NCBI RefSeq assembly: GCF_003852235.1
Contig: NZ_CP027732.1
Location: 62,001-126,000 of the forward strand
Length of the DNA stretch: 64,000 bases
Direction of reading: 5' to 3'
Origin: Pseudomonas sp. R4-35-07
GTDB taxonomy: Bacteria > Pseudomonadota > Gammaproteobacteria > Pseudomonadales > Pseudomonadaceae
The notes under the pieces were generated by a model that had not been told where the DNA came from, made no database searches, and worked only from the letters and a program-made list of their open reading frames with translations. Made by a program: the position numbers and the translations under genes. Below are positions 19,586 to 27,925 of the stretch, piece after piece. Every line of letters starts with the position of its first letter. The stretch's first letter is position 1.

Positions 19586-19614
19586 GGAACTTAACCTGTG
19601 AACTGTCACTCAGA
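19586..19614 (+). promoter_or_regulatory. AlgU (sigma-22/RpoE-type) promoter of the ErsA small RNA
   Basis: A -35 element GGAACTT (19586-19592) and a -10 element TCAGA (19610-19614) are separated by 17 bases, matching the GAACTT-N16/17-TCtgA consensus for AlgU. Transcription would begin near 19620. AlgU control of ersA is reported in P. aeruginosa; the site is directly visible here. Confidence 0.85.
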
Positions 19615-19619
19615 GTTAC

Positions 19620-19749
19620 TGAATGGGTGGTGAAGCCCTTCAATGCTCCTATGTTGTGTTAAGTGTTGGCAGATATCTGGACCCCGCCCTAGCGGTCCGG
19701 AACTTGGACCCCGAACTTCCCTCCCCATACGAAGTCCGGGGTTTTTTTT
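19620..19749 (+). ncRNA. ersA: Small regulatory RNA ErsA (Spot 42-like position)
   Basis: ErsA is a roughly 130-base envelope-stress small RNA encoded between polA and engB in Pseudomonas, the place of Spot 42 in enterics. Here an AlgU promoter lies just upstream and a strong intrinsic terminator ends at 19749, giving about 130 bases. The C-rich stretch CTTCCCTCCCCAT in the terminator loop (about 19716-19728) can pair with ribosome binding sites. The 5' end is estimated from the promoter. Confidence 0.85.
19708..19749 (+). terminator. Intrinsic terminator of ErsA
   Basis: The arms CCCCG-A-ACTTC (19709-19719) and GAAGT-C-CGGGG (19731-19741) pair around a loop containing CCTCCCC, followed by eight T residues at 19742-19749. 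Confidence 0.9.
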
Positions 19750-19762
19750 GCCCGCGCAAAAG

Positions 19763-20404
19763 TTACTCGGCGATCTCAGCGCCTTTGTCCGCCAATTCCA
19801 TCCAGCCGGCCAGTACAGTGTAGGCGTCTTCGAGGCCCATGCGCTTTGGCGCGGAGAACAGTTGGATACTGATTGCGTCGCCCCAACCCTTACGGATCTC
19901 GGTCTGCACTTTGAGCAGGGTGTTCTTGGCTGCGCCGTAGGTCAGCTTGTCGGCCTTGGTCAGCAGGATATGCATCGGCATGCCGCTGGCGACCGCCCAA
20001 TCGAGCATTAACAGGTCGAAATCTGTCATTGGATGACGGATGTCCATCATCAGGATCAACCCCTTCAAACTCTCCCGGCCACCCAGGTAAGCCTCTAGGT
20101 GACGCTGCCAGTGCAGCTTCAACGGGATAGGGACTTTTGCATAACCGTAGCCCGGCAGGTCGACCAGACGCCGATCATCGTCTAGCTTGAAGAAGTTGAG
20201 CAGCTGCGTGCGACCTGGGGTTTTCGAGGTGCGTGCCAGGCTGGCGTGGGTCAGGGTGTTCAGTGCGCTGGACTTACCGGCGTTGGAGCGGCCGGCGAAG
20301 GCGACTTCAAAGCCTTCGTCATCGGGGCATTGGTCCACTTTGGCGGCGCTGAGCATGAAGGTGGACTGTTGGCACAGGCCGAGGATGGGATTCTTGAGTT
20401 GCAT
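19763..20404 (-). CDS. engB: Ribosome biogenesis GTPase EngB/YihA
   Basis: Essential small GTPase of the TrmE-Era-EngA group involved in 50S assembly. The 213-residue protein has G1 GRSNAGKSS (about residues 38-46), a G2 threonine in KTPGRTQ, G3 [12 protein letters not shown]4 TKAD and G5 FSAPKR. I chose the ATG at 20404, whose product begins with the conserved [13 protein letters not shown]; the longer upstream frame is not conserved-looking. It is convergent with ersA. Confidence 0.95.
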   Translation of the reverse strand: MQLKNPILGLCQQSTFMLSAAKVDQCPDDEGFEVAFAGRSNAGKSSALNTLTHASLARTSKTPGRTQLLNFFKLDDDRRLVDLPGYGYAKVPIPLKLHWQRHLEAYLGGRESLKGLILMMDIRHPMTDFDLLMLDWAVASGMPMHILLTKADKLTYGAAKNTLLKVQTEIRKGWGDAISIQLFSAPKRMGLEDAYTVLAGWMELADKGAEIAE

Positions 20405-20604
20405 GAGATTTCCGATGTGGGCGGTGCCGAAAAAGGGTGCGGCAAGCGGTGTCGTTTCCGTTTCAGTAGCGCCAGTATATAATGCCGCAGATTTTGTGTG
20501 TGCTTTGTCCCAGCGAAGGATGAAGTTCACGGGAGCGAAAGACCTTCATTGCGCATTAGAACGCAAAACGCTCTCAAACCCTGAACAGGTCGATGTATGA
20601 CCTG

Positions 20605-20817
20605 ATGGTGACTCGCTTCGGTGTCCTGATCGCGCGTTAAAGCGCCCAGGCTACACAGGAACCGCAAGCGCTGTACAACCGAGTTTGCGTGGTCATGCCA
20701 GTGCAACGCGTGACCCGGGGTTTCAAGGCAATGCCGCCGCGTGGTTTGTGCAAGGACTGCAGTACTGAGGATTACCAGGCCATCATTGAGTTGATGGTGA
20801 GTAAACCCGGTAGATAA
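20605..20817 (+). pseudogene. Remnant of a cytochrome c5-family gene that has lost its heme site
   Basis: Reading from 20605 in one frame gives MVTRFGVLIAR, a TAA at 20638, then SAQATQEPQALYNRVCVV, VTRGFKAMPPRGLC, KDCSTEDYQAIIELM and a stop at 20815. These pieces match the start and end of a c5-type monoheme cytochrome, which pseudomonads usually have just upstream of cytochrome c4. The middle, including the CxxCH heme motif after NRVCVV, is missing, and the signal peptide is interrupted. A functional cytochrome cannot be made. The assignment rests on my memory of the family, not a search. Confidence 0.75.
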
Positions 20818-20850
20818 CTCTTAAACCCTTAGCCGTAGTTGGATTAGCTG

Positions 20851-21462
20851 ATGAACAAACTGATCGTGAGTCTGCTGTTGACCTTGGGCATCACCGGTGC
20901 TGCCCATGCTGCAGGCGACGCTGCCGCGGGGCAGGCGAAAGCCGCCGTGTGTGGTGCTTGCCATGGACCGGACGGTAACAGCCCGGCACCGAACTTCCCC
21001 AAACTCGCCGGCCAGGGTGAACGTTACCTGACCAAGCAGATGCACGACATCAAGGATGGCAAGCGCGTGGTGCTGGAAATGACCGGCTTGCTGGCCAACT
21101 CCAGCGATCAGGACATGGCTGATATCGCGGCGTATTTTGCCAGTCAGAAAGGCAGTGTGGGAGCTGCCGATCCGAAACTGGTCGCCCGTGGCGAGAAGCT
21201 GTTTCGTGGCGGTGACCTCGACAAGGGCCTGCCCGCCTGTACCGGCTGCCATTCGCCCAATGGCGCAGGCAATGCCGCCGCAGGCTTCCCGCACCTGAGT
21301 GGTCAGCACGCCACTTACATCGCCAAGCAGTTGACCGACTTCCGCAAAGAAGAAGCCGGCCGCGCCAACGATGGCGACGCAATGACCATGCGCACCATCG
21401 CCCGTAAACTGAGTGACGAAGACATTGCGGCAATCTCCAGTTACATCCAAGGCTTGCACTGA
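20851..21462 (+). CDS. cc4: Diheme cytochrome c4
   Basis: Periplasmic electron carrier with two heme c domains, 203 residues. The signal peptide ends at AHA-AGD. Heme motifs are CGACH (residues 34-38) and CTGCH (about 130-134), followed by the paired domain sequences FPKLAGQGERYLTKQ and FPHLSGQHATYIAKQ; axial methionines lie in NSSDQDMADIAAYF or the preceding MTGLL and in AMTMRTIARKL. It probably links the bc1 complex to terminal oxidases. The degraded c5 gene lies just upstream, a terminator just downstream. Confidence 0.95.
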   Translation: MNKLIVSLLLTLGITGAAHAAGDAAAGQAKAAVCGACHGPDGNSPAPNFPKLAGQGERYLTKQMHDIKDGKRVVLEMTGLLANSSDQDMADIAAYFASQKGSVGAADPKLVARGEKLFRGGDLDKGLPACTGCHSPNGAGNAAAGFPHLSGQHATYIAKQLTDFRKEEAGRANDGDAMTMRTIARKLSDEDIAAISSYIQGLH

Positions 21463-21507
21463 CAGCCTGCAACGTTAACGCTCGATTAATCCATCGATGC
21501 AAGCATA

Positions 21508-21535
21508 AAAAGGGTGGCTACGGCCGCCCTTTTTT
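21508..21535 (+). terminator. Intrinsic terminator after cytochrome c4
   Basis: AAGGGTGGC and GCCGCCCTT pair around TACG (one G-T pair), followed by TTTTTT. Confidence 0.85.
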
Positions 21536-21630
21536 GTGGCGGCTGCCGTTACACTAACGAACTCATGTCCGCGTAGACCTGTCACACCTAAAGGTCGCGT
21601 GAGGCGACCGTATTTGTCCAGGAGTAAAGC

Positions 21631-22266
21631 ATGCGTAATCTGATCCTCAGCGCCGCCCTCGTCACTGCCAGTCTCTTCGGCATGACCGCACAAGCTGCCG
21701 ACGTGCCGCTTGAAGCCGGTAAAACCTACGTTGAATTGGCTAACCCGGTGCCGGTTTCGGTACCCGGCAAGATCGAAGTGGTGGAGCTGTTCTGGTACGG
21801 TTGCCCGCATTGCTACGCCTTTGAGCCGACCATCAACCCTTGGGCCGAAAAGCTGCCCAAGGACGTGAACTTCAAGCGCATTCCGGCCATGTTCGGTGGC
21901 CCATGGGATGCCCACGGCCAACTGTTCCTGACCCTGGAAGCCATGGGTGTGGAGCATAAGGTCCATAACGCGGTATTCAACGCGATCCAGAAAGAAGGCA
22001 AGCGCCTGACCAAACCAGACGAAATGGCTGACTTCGTTGCCACCCAAGGCGTTGATAAAGACAAGTTCCTGGCCACCTTCAACTCCTTTGCCATCCAAGG
22101 CCAGATCAAACAGGCCAAGGAACTCGCGCAAAAGTATGGCGTGCAGGGCGTACCGACCCTGATCGTCAACGGCAAGTACCGCTTTGACCTGGGCAGTACC
22201 GGTGGCCCTGAACAGACGCTCAATGTTGCTGACCAGCTGATCGCCAAAGAGCGCGCAGCCAAGTAA
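21631..22266 (+). CDS. dsbA: Thiol:disulfide interchange protein DsbA
   Basis: Periplasmic oxidase that introduces disulfide bonds. The 211-residue precursor has a signal peptide ending at AQA-AD, the active site FWYGCPHCYAF with CPHC at residues 58-61, and the cis-proline loop VQGVPTLIVNGKY near residue 173. A good AGGAG site (21620-21624) precedes the ATG. The next gene starts 10 bases after the stop and is probably co-transcribed. Confidence 0.97.
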   Translation: MRNLILSAALVTASLFGMTAQAADVPLEAGKTYVELANPVPVSVPGKIEVVELFWYGCPHCYAFEPTINPWAEKLPKDVNFKRIPAMFGGPWDAHGQLFLTLEAMGVEHKVHNAVFNAIQKEGKRLTKPDEMADFVATQGVDKDKFLATFNSFAIQGQIKQAKELAQKYGVQGVPTLIVNGKYRFDLGSTGGPEQTLNVADQLIAKERAAK

Positions 22267-22276
22267 GGGGCTCGCC

Positions 22277-23155
22277 ATGCGCCGCTGGGGTACCGAACGC
22301 GTTGTAGGCCTGCATGATCCGCGGGTCAACGAACATCATCTGGAATCCACAGGCCTGCCGGCAGACAGCCGCCTGCGCCTGCTCAGTTTCAATATCCAGG
22401 TGGGTAACAGTACCGAGAAATATCGGCACTACCTCACGCGTGGCTGGCAGCACTTGCTGCCGCACAAAGGGCGCACCGGCAATCTGCAAAAAATCGGCGA
22501 CCTGCTCAGCGACTTCGACCTGGTCGCTCTACAGGAAGCCGACGGCGGGAGCCTGCGCTCCGGCTACATCAACCAGGTGGAACACCTTGCCCAGCTCGGC
22601 GCCTTCCCCTACTGGTACCAGCAACTCAATCGCAACCTCGGGCGCCTGGCACAGCACAGCAATGGCGTGCTCAGCCGCTTGAAGCCGACCGTCATCGAGG
22701 ATCACCCGTTGCCGGGCCCTAAAGGGCGAGGCGCGATCCTTGTGCGTTTTGGCGAAGGTCCGGAAGCGTTGGTGGTGGTGATGATGCATCTGGCCCTCGG
22801 CGGGCGTACGCGCAATCTTCAGTTGGCCTACGTGCGCGACTTGATCGGCAACTACAAGCACCAAGTGCTGATGGGTGACATGAATACCCATGCCAACGAC
22901 CTGCTGCAGAATTCCCCGCTGCGCGACCTCGGCCTGCTGGCGCCGCAAGTCGAGGCCACGTTTCCCAGCTGGCGTCCGCAGCGCTGTCTGGACCATATCC
23001 TGCTCAGCCCGAGCCTCACACTGGAAAGTGTGCAGGTGCTGGCGCAGCCCATTTCCGATCACCTGCCGGTCGCGGTAGAGATTCGTCTGCCGGGTTCGCT
23101 TACGGCTGATGCATTACCCGCGTTGAGCCCAGGCCCTCGCGGACCTCTTGCATGA
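22277..23155 (+). CDS. Endonuclease/exonuclease/phosphatase (EEP) family protein
   Basis: A 292-residue single-domain protein of the metal-dependent EEP fold. Catalytic motifs are visible in order: LLSFNIQVGN near residue 35, VALQEADGG (metal glutamate) near 87, MMHLALGG near 171, MGDMNTHAND near 200 and CLDHILLS...ISDHLPV at the end (catalytic DH and DHLPV). There is no signal peptide, so it is cytoplasmic. The substrate cannot be read from sequence. It shares ATGA with the following diguanylate cyclase gene, and the pair is conserved in pseudomonads. Confidence 0.88.
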   Translation: MRRWGTERVVGLHDPRVNEHHLESTGLPADSRLRLLSFNIQVGNSTEKYRHYLTRGWQHLLPHKGRTGNLQKIGDLLSDFDLVALQEADGGSLRSGYINQVEHLAQLGAFPYWYQQLNRNLGRLAQHSNGVLSRLKPTVIEDHPLPGPKGRGAILVRFGEGPEALVVVMMHLALGGRTRNLQLAYVRDLIGNYKHQVLMGDMNTHANDLLQNSPLRDLGLLAPQVEATFPSWRPQRCLDHILLSPSLTLESVQVLAQPISDHLPVAVEIRLPGSLTADALPALSPGPRGPLA

Positions 23156-25206
23156 GCGACGACGCCCAGCGCTGGAAAGAAAAATACCTTAAAAGCATCG
23201 AGCAACAAGACAAGCTCGAACGCCGCTGGGCCGCCCGCCTCGACCTGCTACGCCGAGGGCTGGTGCGCAGCACGCTGGCGGCCGAAGGCACTGACCGCGC
23301 TGTCGATCAATGCATGAAGGAAATGCGCGATGTGGTGCGCACCGACGACATGGACGCTGCCCTCGCCGCCCTATTGCCGCGTCTGGAAAAGGCCGTGCTG
23401 GATTCCGAGCAGCGCCGCGAAACGCGGGTTGACCAGATCAGTTCCGCCCTCACCGCCCTGGTCGCGCAGTTGCAGAAACTGCCGCTGCCCCGTGAGGTGG
23501 CGCGCCCGCTGAAGACCTTCGCCAAACAGCTCGAAGCTCGGGTGGGGCAGGCGCGGGAAATTCCGCTGCTGCTCAGCGAGTTGAGCAACCTGCAAGAGCA
23601 GGCGCTGCAAAACCTGGAGCCAGAGGGTGAAACCTCACGCTCCGGGCCCGGTTTGTTGCAACGCTTGTTTGGTGCCAAAGAGGTCTCCAACGACACCTCT
23701 GCGCCTGAGCCCGAGGTGCTCCCTGCGGCAAAATCCGTTGCGCCCAAACCTGCCCCGGAGCCTGCGGAACCGGCCCAGTCCGAAGAACTGACACAAGCCT
23801 TGCGCGCGTTTGCACCGTTGGCGCAAACAGTGACGGCCGCCGAGCCTGAGGCCGTTGCACCGGTCAAAGAGACAGGGCCTGCCGGCGCAACGTTTGAGTT
23901 CGAGGCGCCTGCTCAAACATCAATTGCGGTCACGCCTGACAAAACCCCTGAACCGGTGGCGCCTGAAGCGCCGGCTGAGGAGGCCGCTCCCGAAAGCGCA
24001 CTTGCTGCCTTTATCGAAGAGCCCCAAGACTCAGTCGACACGCCTGAAGAAACCCTCATCGGCAGCCTTTCCCTCCCGCCCGTATTGGATACCGCAGAGC
24101 CTGATCCCGATGCAATGCAATCGGATAGCCTCTACGCCCTGCCCGATTCGCCCGAGCCTTCCTACAGCTCGGTTGCCCAGCACATTGAAAACACCCTGCT
24201 CGGCCTGCTGGAAGACCTCTCCCTGCCCGAGCGCCACCGGCCCCAGGCCGAAGCCATGCGCGAGCGCCTTGCCCACGGCTTGAACTGGTACGAACTGCTG
24301 CCGATTCTCGATGACCTGGCGGTGCTGATGTTGGCCGTCACCGACAGCGGCCAGCATGAGTTCGAGGCTTACCTTAAACAGCTCAACGAGCGCCTTGAGG
24401 CATTCCAGGGCCATCTGCAGGTTGCCAGCGAGGGTCACGCCGACAGCCGCTCTGCTGCGCGCCAGTTGGACACGCAGATTCGCGAGCAAGTGGACGGCCT
24501 GCAAAGCAGCGTGCAGGAAGCTGCCGATCTGGACAGCCTCAAGCAACTGCTGGAGAGCCACCTTGAAGGCTTGCTCGGCACCATGGACGAGCACCGCCAG
24601 CAGCGCGACCAACGCGAACAGGAAGTGGCCGCGCGCCTCCAGGGCCTGGCGGAGCGGGTGGCGAACATGGAGCAGGAAGCCCAGGGCTATCGTGAGCATT
24701 TGGAAATACAGCGCCAGAAGGCGCTGATCGATCCACTCACCGGCCTGCCCAACCGCGCAGCCTGGAGTGAGCGCCTGGATCATGAGGTCAATGCCTGGCA
24801 CCAGCGTGGCAACAGCTTGTCACTGGCCATGCTGGACCTGGACCACTTCAAGCGCATCAACGACGGCTACGGCCACTTGGCTGGCGATAGGGTACTGAAG
24901 ATCATTGCCAATGTGCTGCGCAAGCGCCTGCGGCCGACCGATTTTATCGCGCGCTTCGGCGGCGAAGAATTTGTGTTATTGATGCCCGACTCAGCCTTGG
25001 CGGATGCCCTAGCCGTGGGTGAAGGGCTGCGGGCGGCCATTGAGGCTTGCCCGTTCCACTTCAAGGGCGTGCCGGTAACCATCACGGTATCCATGGGGGT
25101 TGCGCAGTTTCAACCAGGCGAGCGCAGTGACCTGGCGCTCAAGCGCGCAGATGAGGCGCTTTACAGGGCGAAGGCGGCGGGACGTAACCAGGTGCAGGCG
25201 GCGTGA
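23152..25206 (+). CDS. Diguanylate cyclase (PA5487/DgcH-like)
   Basis: Makes cyclic di-GMP. The 684-residue protein has no membrane helix. Residues 1-160 form a helical region, residues 175-345 a low-complexity linker rich in proline, glutamate and alanine, residues 350-520 a helical coiled-coil region, and residues 525-684 a GGDEF domain starting DPLTGLPNRAAW. The active site is GGEEF (near 603), and the preceding RPTD at the expected 5-residue distance is an intact inhibitory I-site. It overlaps the upstream EEP gene by 4 bases. Homologue of the P. aeruginosa PA5487 cyclase by context and layout. Confidence 0.92.
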   Translation: MSDDAQRWKEKYLKSIEQQDKLERRWAARLDLLRRGLVRSTLAAEGTDRAVDQCMKEMRDVVRTDDMDAALAALLPRLEKAVLDSEQRRETRVDQISSALTALVAQLQKLPLPREVARPLKTFAKQLEARVGQAREIPLLLSELSNLQEQALQNLEPEGETSRSGPGLLQRLFGAKEVSNDTSAPEPEVLPAAKSVAPKPAPEPAEPAQSEELTQALRAFAPLAQTVTAAEPEAVAPVKETGPAGATFEFEAPAQTSIAVTPDKTPEPVAPEAPAEEAAPESALAAFIEEPQDSVDTPEETLIGSLSLPPVLDTAEPDPDAMQSDSLYALPDSPEPSYSSVAQHIENTLLGLLEDLSLPERHRPQAEAMRERLAHGLNWYELLPILDDLAVLMLAVTDSGQHEFEAYLKQLNERLEAFQGHLQVASEGHADSRSAARQLDTQIREQVDGLQSSVQEAADLDSLKQLLESHLEGLLGTMDEHRQQRDQREQEVAARLQGLAERVANMEQEAQGYREHLEIQRQKALIDPLTGLPNRAAWSERLDHEVNAWHQRGNSLSLAMLDLDHFKRINDGYGHLAGDRVLKIIANVLRKRLRPTDFIARFGGEEFVLLMPDSALADALAVGEGLRAAIEACPFHFKGVPVTITVSMGVAQFQPGERSDLALKRADEALYRAKAAGRNQVQAA

Positions 25207-25281
25207 AAATGTTTCCTTTTTGTGATTTGGCCGCCCGGGATCTGGCGTTACGTTACACTGTTGCATTATCGTCCTCTACGT

Positions 25282-26070
25282 ATGCCTTCTCCCATGAAAT
25301 CTCTTCTTATTGCCTCTGTCGTTCTTCTGCTCGCTGGCTGCTCCAGCGGCCCGCGCTTGAACACCAGCCATCCTTCGGTCAACCACGACAACCGTGTGCA
25401 GTTCGTTGTGGTGCATTACACCTCGGCCAACCTTGAGCGCTCCCTGGCGTTGTTGACCCATGGTCAGGTCAGCAGCCATTACCTGATCGGCGATGACGCT
25501 TCAGGCACCCTCTACAAGCTGGTTGATGAAAGCCAGCGCGCCTGGCACGCGGGGGAAAGTGAATGGATGGGGCGCACCTGGCTCAATTCCAGCTCCATCG
25601 GCATCGAGATCGTCAACCCGGGCTATAGCGACACCCCGACCGGTCGGGTGTGGTACCCGTACTCCGAAGCGCAGGTGAAATCACTGGTAGTGCTGCTCAA
25701 GGACATCAGCAAGCGTAACGGAATCGCCCCCAAGAACATCATTGGGCACAGCGACATCGCCCCGCTGCGCAAGCTGGACCCTGGCCCGTTGTTCCCTTGG
25801 AAGCGTCTGGCCGATGAAGGTCTGGGGATTTGGCCGGATGCCCAGACGGTGGCTCGATTCCAGGCGCAGTACGCCACGCAACTGCCAAGCATCAGTTGGT
25901 TCCAGCAAGAACTGGCCCGTCTGGGTTACCAGACCCCGCAAACCGGCGAGTTGGATGTGGCCACGCGTCATGTAATCGCCGCGTTCCAGATGCATTTCCG
26001 TTCATCGCTGTTTGACGGAACGCCGGATGCGGAAAGTGCGGCGATCCTGCATGCCTTGAACCAGCGCTGA
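25282..26070 (+). CDS. ampDh2: N-acetylmuramoyl-L-alanine amidase, lipoprotein (AmpDh2-like)
   Basis: Cleaves the bond between MurNAc and the stem peptide of murein. The 262-residue product has a lipoprotein signal with lipobox LLAGC, an Amidase_2 domain (about 45-180) with zinc ligands in VVVHYTSAN, IIGHSDIAP and KLDPGPLFPW, and a C-terminal peptidoglycan-binding domain (about 190-260). The start may be 25282 or 25294; both keep the signal. It sits between the cyclase and kinB-algB, as PA5485 does in P. aeruginosa. Confidence 0.9.
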   Translation: MPSPMKSLLIASVVLLLAGCSSGPRLNTSHPSVNHDNRVQFVVVHYTSANLERSLALLTHGQVSSHYLIGDDASGTLYKLVDESQRAWHAGESEWMGRTWLNSSSIGIEIVNPGYSDTPTGRVWYPYSEAQVKSLVVLLKDISKRNGIAPKNIIGHSDIAPLRKLDPGPLFPWKRLADEGLGIWPDAQTVARFQAQYATQLPSISWFQQELARLGYQTPQTGELDVATRHVIAAFQMHFRSSLFDGTPDAESAAILHALNQR

Positions 26071-26083
26071 AATGGCTGGCAAG

Positions 26084-26119
26084 TTTTGTGGCAAGGCAGC
26101 AAGCACCCTCGCCACAAAA
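26084..26119. terminator. Bidirectional terminator between ampDh2 and kinB
   Basis: The 9-base arms TTTTGTGGC and GCCACAAAA are perfect complements with T runs on both strands. The loop, GGCAGCAAGCACCC, looks like a decayed copy of another Pseudomonas REP family with a GTGGCGAGGG core. Confidence 0.75.
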
Positions 26120-26127
26120 GCGCGCGC

Positions 26128-27915
26128 CTACAGAGGCAAGGCCATATAGAACTGTGTGCCCTGCCCCGGCCGTGAGTACACACCCATGCGGCCGCCGTGC
26201 AATTGCACGATCTCCTTGCACAGCGCCAGCCCCAGGCCGGCGCCGCCTTTTTTGCGCCCCACCTGCACGAAAGGTTCGAAGATGCGTCCTTGCTGGCCGT
26301 ACGCAATGCCTTCGCCGTTGTCCTCGACGCTGATAATTACCCGCTCACCATGACGCCGAGCCTGCAAGCGAATCTGCCCTCTCTCGGCCGTGTGTCGCAT
26401 GGCGTTACCCAGCAGGTTGTCGAGCACGCGCTCCAGTTGTGCCTGGTCGGCATACAGGCGGGGCAGGTCAGATTGCACCTCCACCATCAGTTCAATACCT
26501 TGGGCGCCCGCCGGCTCGGCGAATCGAGCGCGGGCATGCTCGAGCAGGTCAGTCACATCGCATGGCCCGAGCGTGAGTTTCTGCAGGCCGTTCTGATAGC
26601 GCGAGAAGTTGAGCAAATCGTTGATCAACTGCATCAATCGCTGCATTTCTTCATTGACCGTATCCAGCAGGTCCGCTTCACGTGATTCCGCCGGGAACTT
26701 GGCCCGCTCGCGGAACAGTCCGAAGGCCATATGCATGCCGGTCACCGGTGTTCGCAGCTCGTGGGAGGCGCGCAATACGAACTCGCTGCGCACCCGCTCA
26801 AAGGCCCGCTGCTCGGTGACATCATGCAGCACCATCACCGCCCCCAGAATGTGCCCCTGTGTATGGCTGACCGGGGTCAGGCTGTACGTCAGCAGGCGCA
26901 ACTCGCCTTCGACCTCTACCTCCAGGTCCTCCGGCGCCCGTTCCAGGTTGCCGCCGCGCAGCACCAAGTGCAGCTGTTCATCCATTTCCGGACGACCCAG
27001 GGCTTCGCCCAGGCCCTGGCCGAGGCGTTCTTCGTCCCAACCCAGTTGGCGTTGCGCCACAGGGTTGAGGTGCTCGAGATGGCCCTGGCGATCAATCATC
27101 AGCAAGCCGTCGTCAATGCTATCGAGTACTGCCTGCAAGCGCTGCTGGCCGGCGAGCAACTCATCGACATTGGTGGCCTGATGTTGGCGCAACGCCTCGG
27201 CCATGATGCCGAAGCGACGGGTTAGCTGGTTCATTTCCGCCGCCGAAGATATCGGCAATGTCACTTCGAAATCGCCTTGCCCGATTTTGTCGGCAGCCTT
27301 GGCCAGTGCTTCGATTGGCCCGCCGAATCGCCGGGCAATGCCATGCGCGGTCACAAAACCGATGATCAGCACCGCAAGGCCTACCAGCCCCAGTAAGCTG
27401 GCAATCAACAGCGCCCGTTCACGGGATCTGTGCTCGCTCGTGCTGATATTTTCCAGCGCCTGTTTGTGGTGAACGATTAGCCCATTGCGCAGAGTATTGA
27501 AGGTTTCAGTGAGCTTTTCCTTGCTGCCTGGTACAGGTGGGTTCTGCTGGAATTCGTCAAATGCCTGCAGCAGGTGCTGGTAGTCGTCGCGTGCCTGACT
27601 GAAACCGTGGGTCAGTCCGTCACGTTGTTCATGGGCGATGCCCTGGTCCAGAAGGTCGAAGTATTGCTGCTTGGAAGCTTGCAGGGCAGCCGGATCAGGG
27701 CGCTTTTCGAGCATCATCATCAGTTGATCGCCCAGGCTTTGGCGCAACTTGAGACCCAGCTCCAGGGTGACGAAGTTGCTGCGAATCAACGATTCCTGGG
27801 TCTTGGCCATCTGCATCACGCTGACCAGGCCCAGGACCAGCCCCAGCAGGGCCACGGTGATCAGCGCTGAGATGCTCAGGAATAGTCGAGTACGCAGTTT
27901 CATCGCGAGCTTCAT
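26128..27915 (-). CDS. kinB: Sensor histidine kinase KinB
   Basis: Membrane sensor kinase that pairs with AlgB; in P. aeruginosa it controls alginate and virulence. The 595-residue product has two N-terminal helices (about 8-30 and 165-187) around a periplasmic helical sensor region, a HAMP segment after the second helix, a PAS domain (about 250-350), the phosphorylated histidine in RASHELRTPVTG, and an ATPase domain with N box LLGNAMRHTAERG and G boxes VEDNGEGI and GAGLGLALCKE. The start could be 27915 or 27903. The gene follows algB by 10 bases. Confidence 0.92.
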   Translation of the reverse strand: MKLAMKLRTRLFLSISALITVALLGLVLGLVSVMQMAKTQESLIRSNFVTLELGLKLRQSLGDQLMMMLEKRPDPAALQASKQQYFDLLDQGIAHEQRDGLTHGFSQARDDYQHLLQAFDEFQQNPPVPGSKEKLTETFNTLRNGLIVHHKQALENISTSEHRSRERALLIASLLGLVGLAVLIIGFVTAHGIARRFGGPIEALAKAADKIGQGDFEVTLPISSAAEMNQLTRRFGIMAEALRQHQATNVDELLAGQQRLQAVLDSIDDGLLMIDRQGHLEHLNPVAQRQLGWDEERLGQGLGEALGRPEMDEQLHLVLRGGNLERAPEDLEVEVEGELRLLTYSLTPVSHTQGHILGAVMVLHDVTEQRAFERVRSEFVLRASHELRTPVTGMHMAFGLFRERAKFPAESREADLLDTVNEEMQRLMQLINDLLNFSRYQNGLQKLTLGPCDVTDLLEHARARFAEPAGAQGIELMVEVQSDLPRLYADQAQLERVLDNLLGNAMRHTAERGQIRLQARRHGERVIISVEDNGEGIAYGQQGRIFEPFVQVGRKKGGAGLGLALCKEIVQLHGGRMGVYSRPGQGTQFYMALPL

Positions 27916-27925
27916 GAGGTACAGC

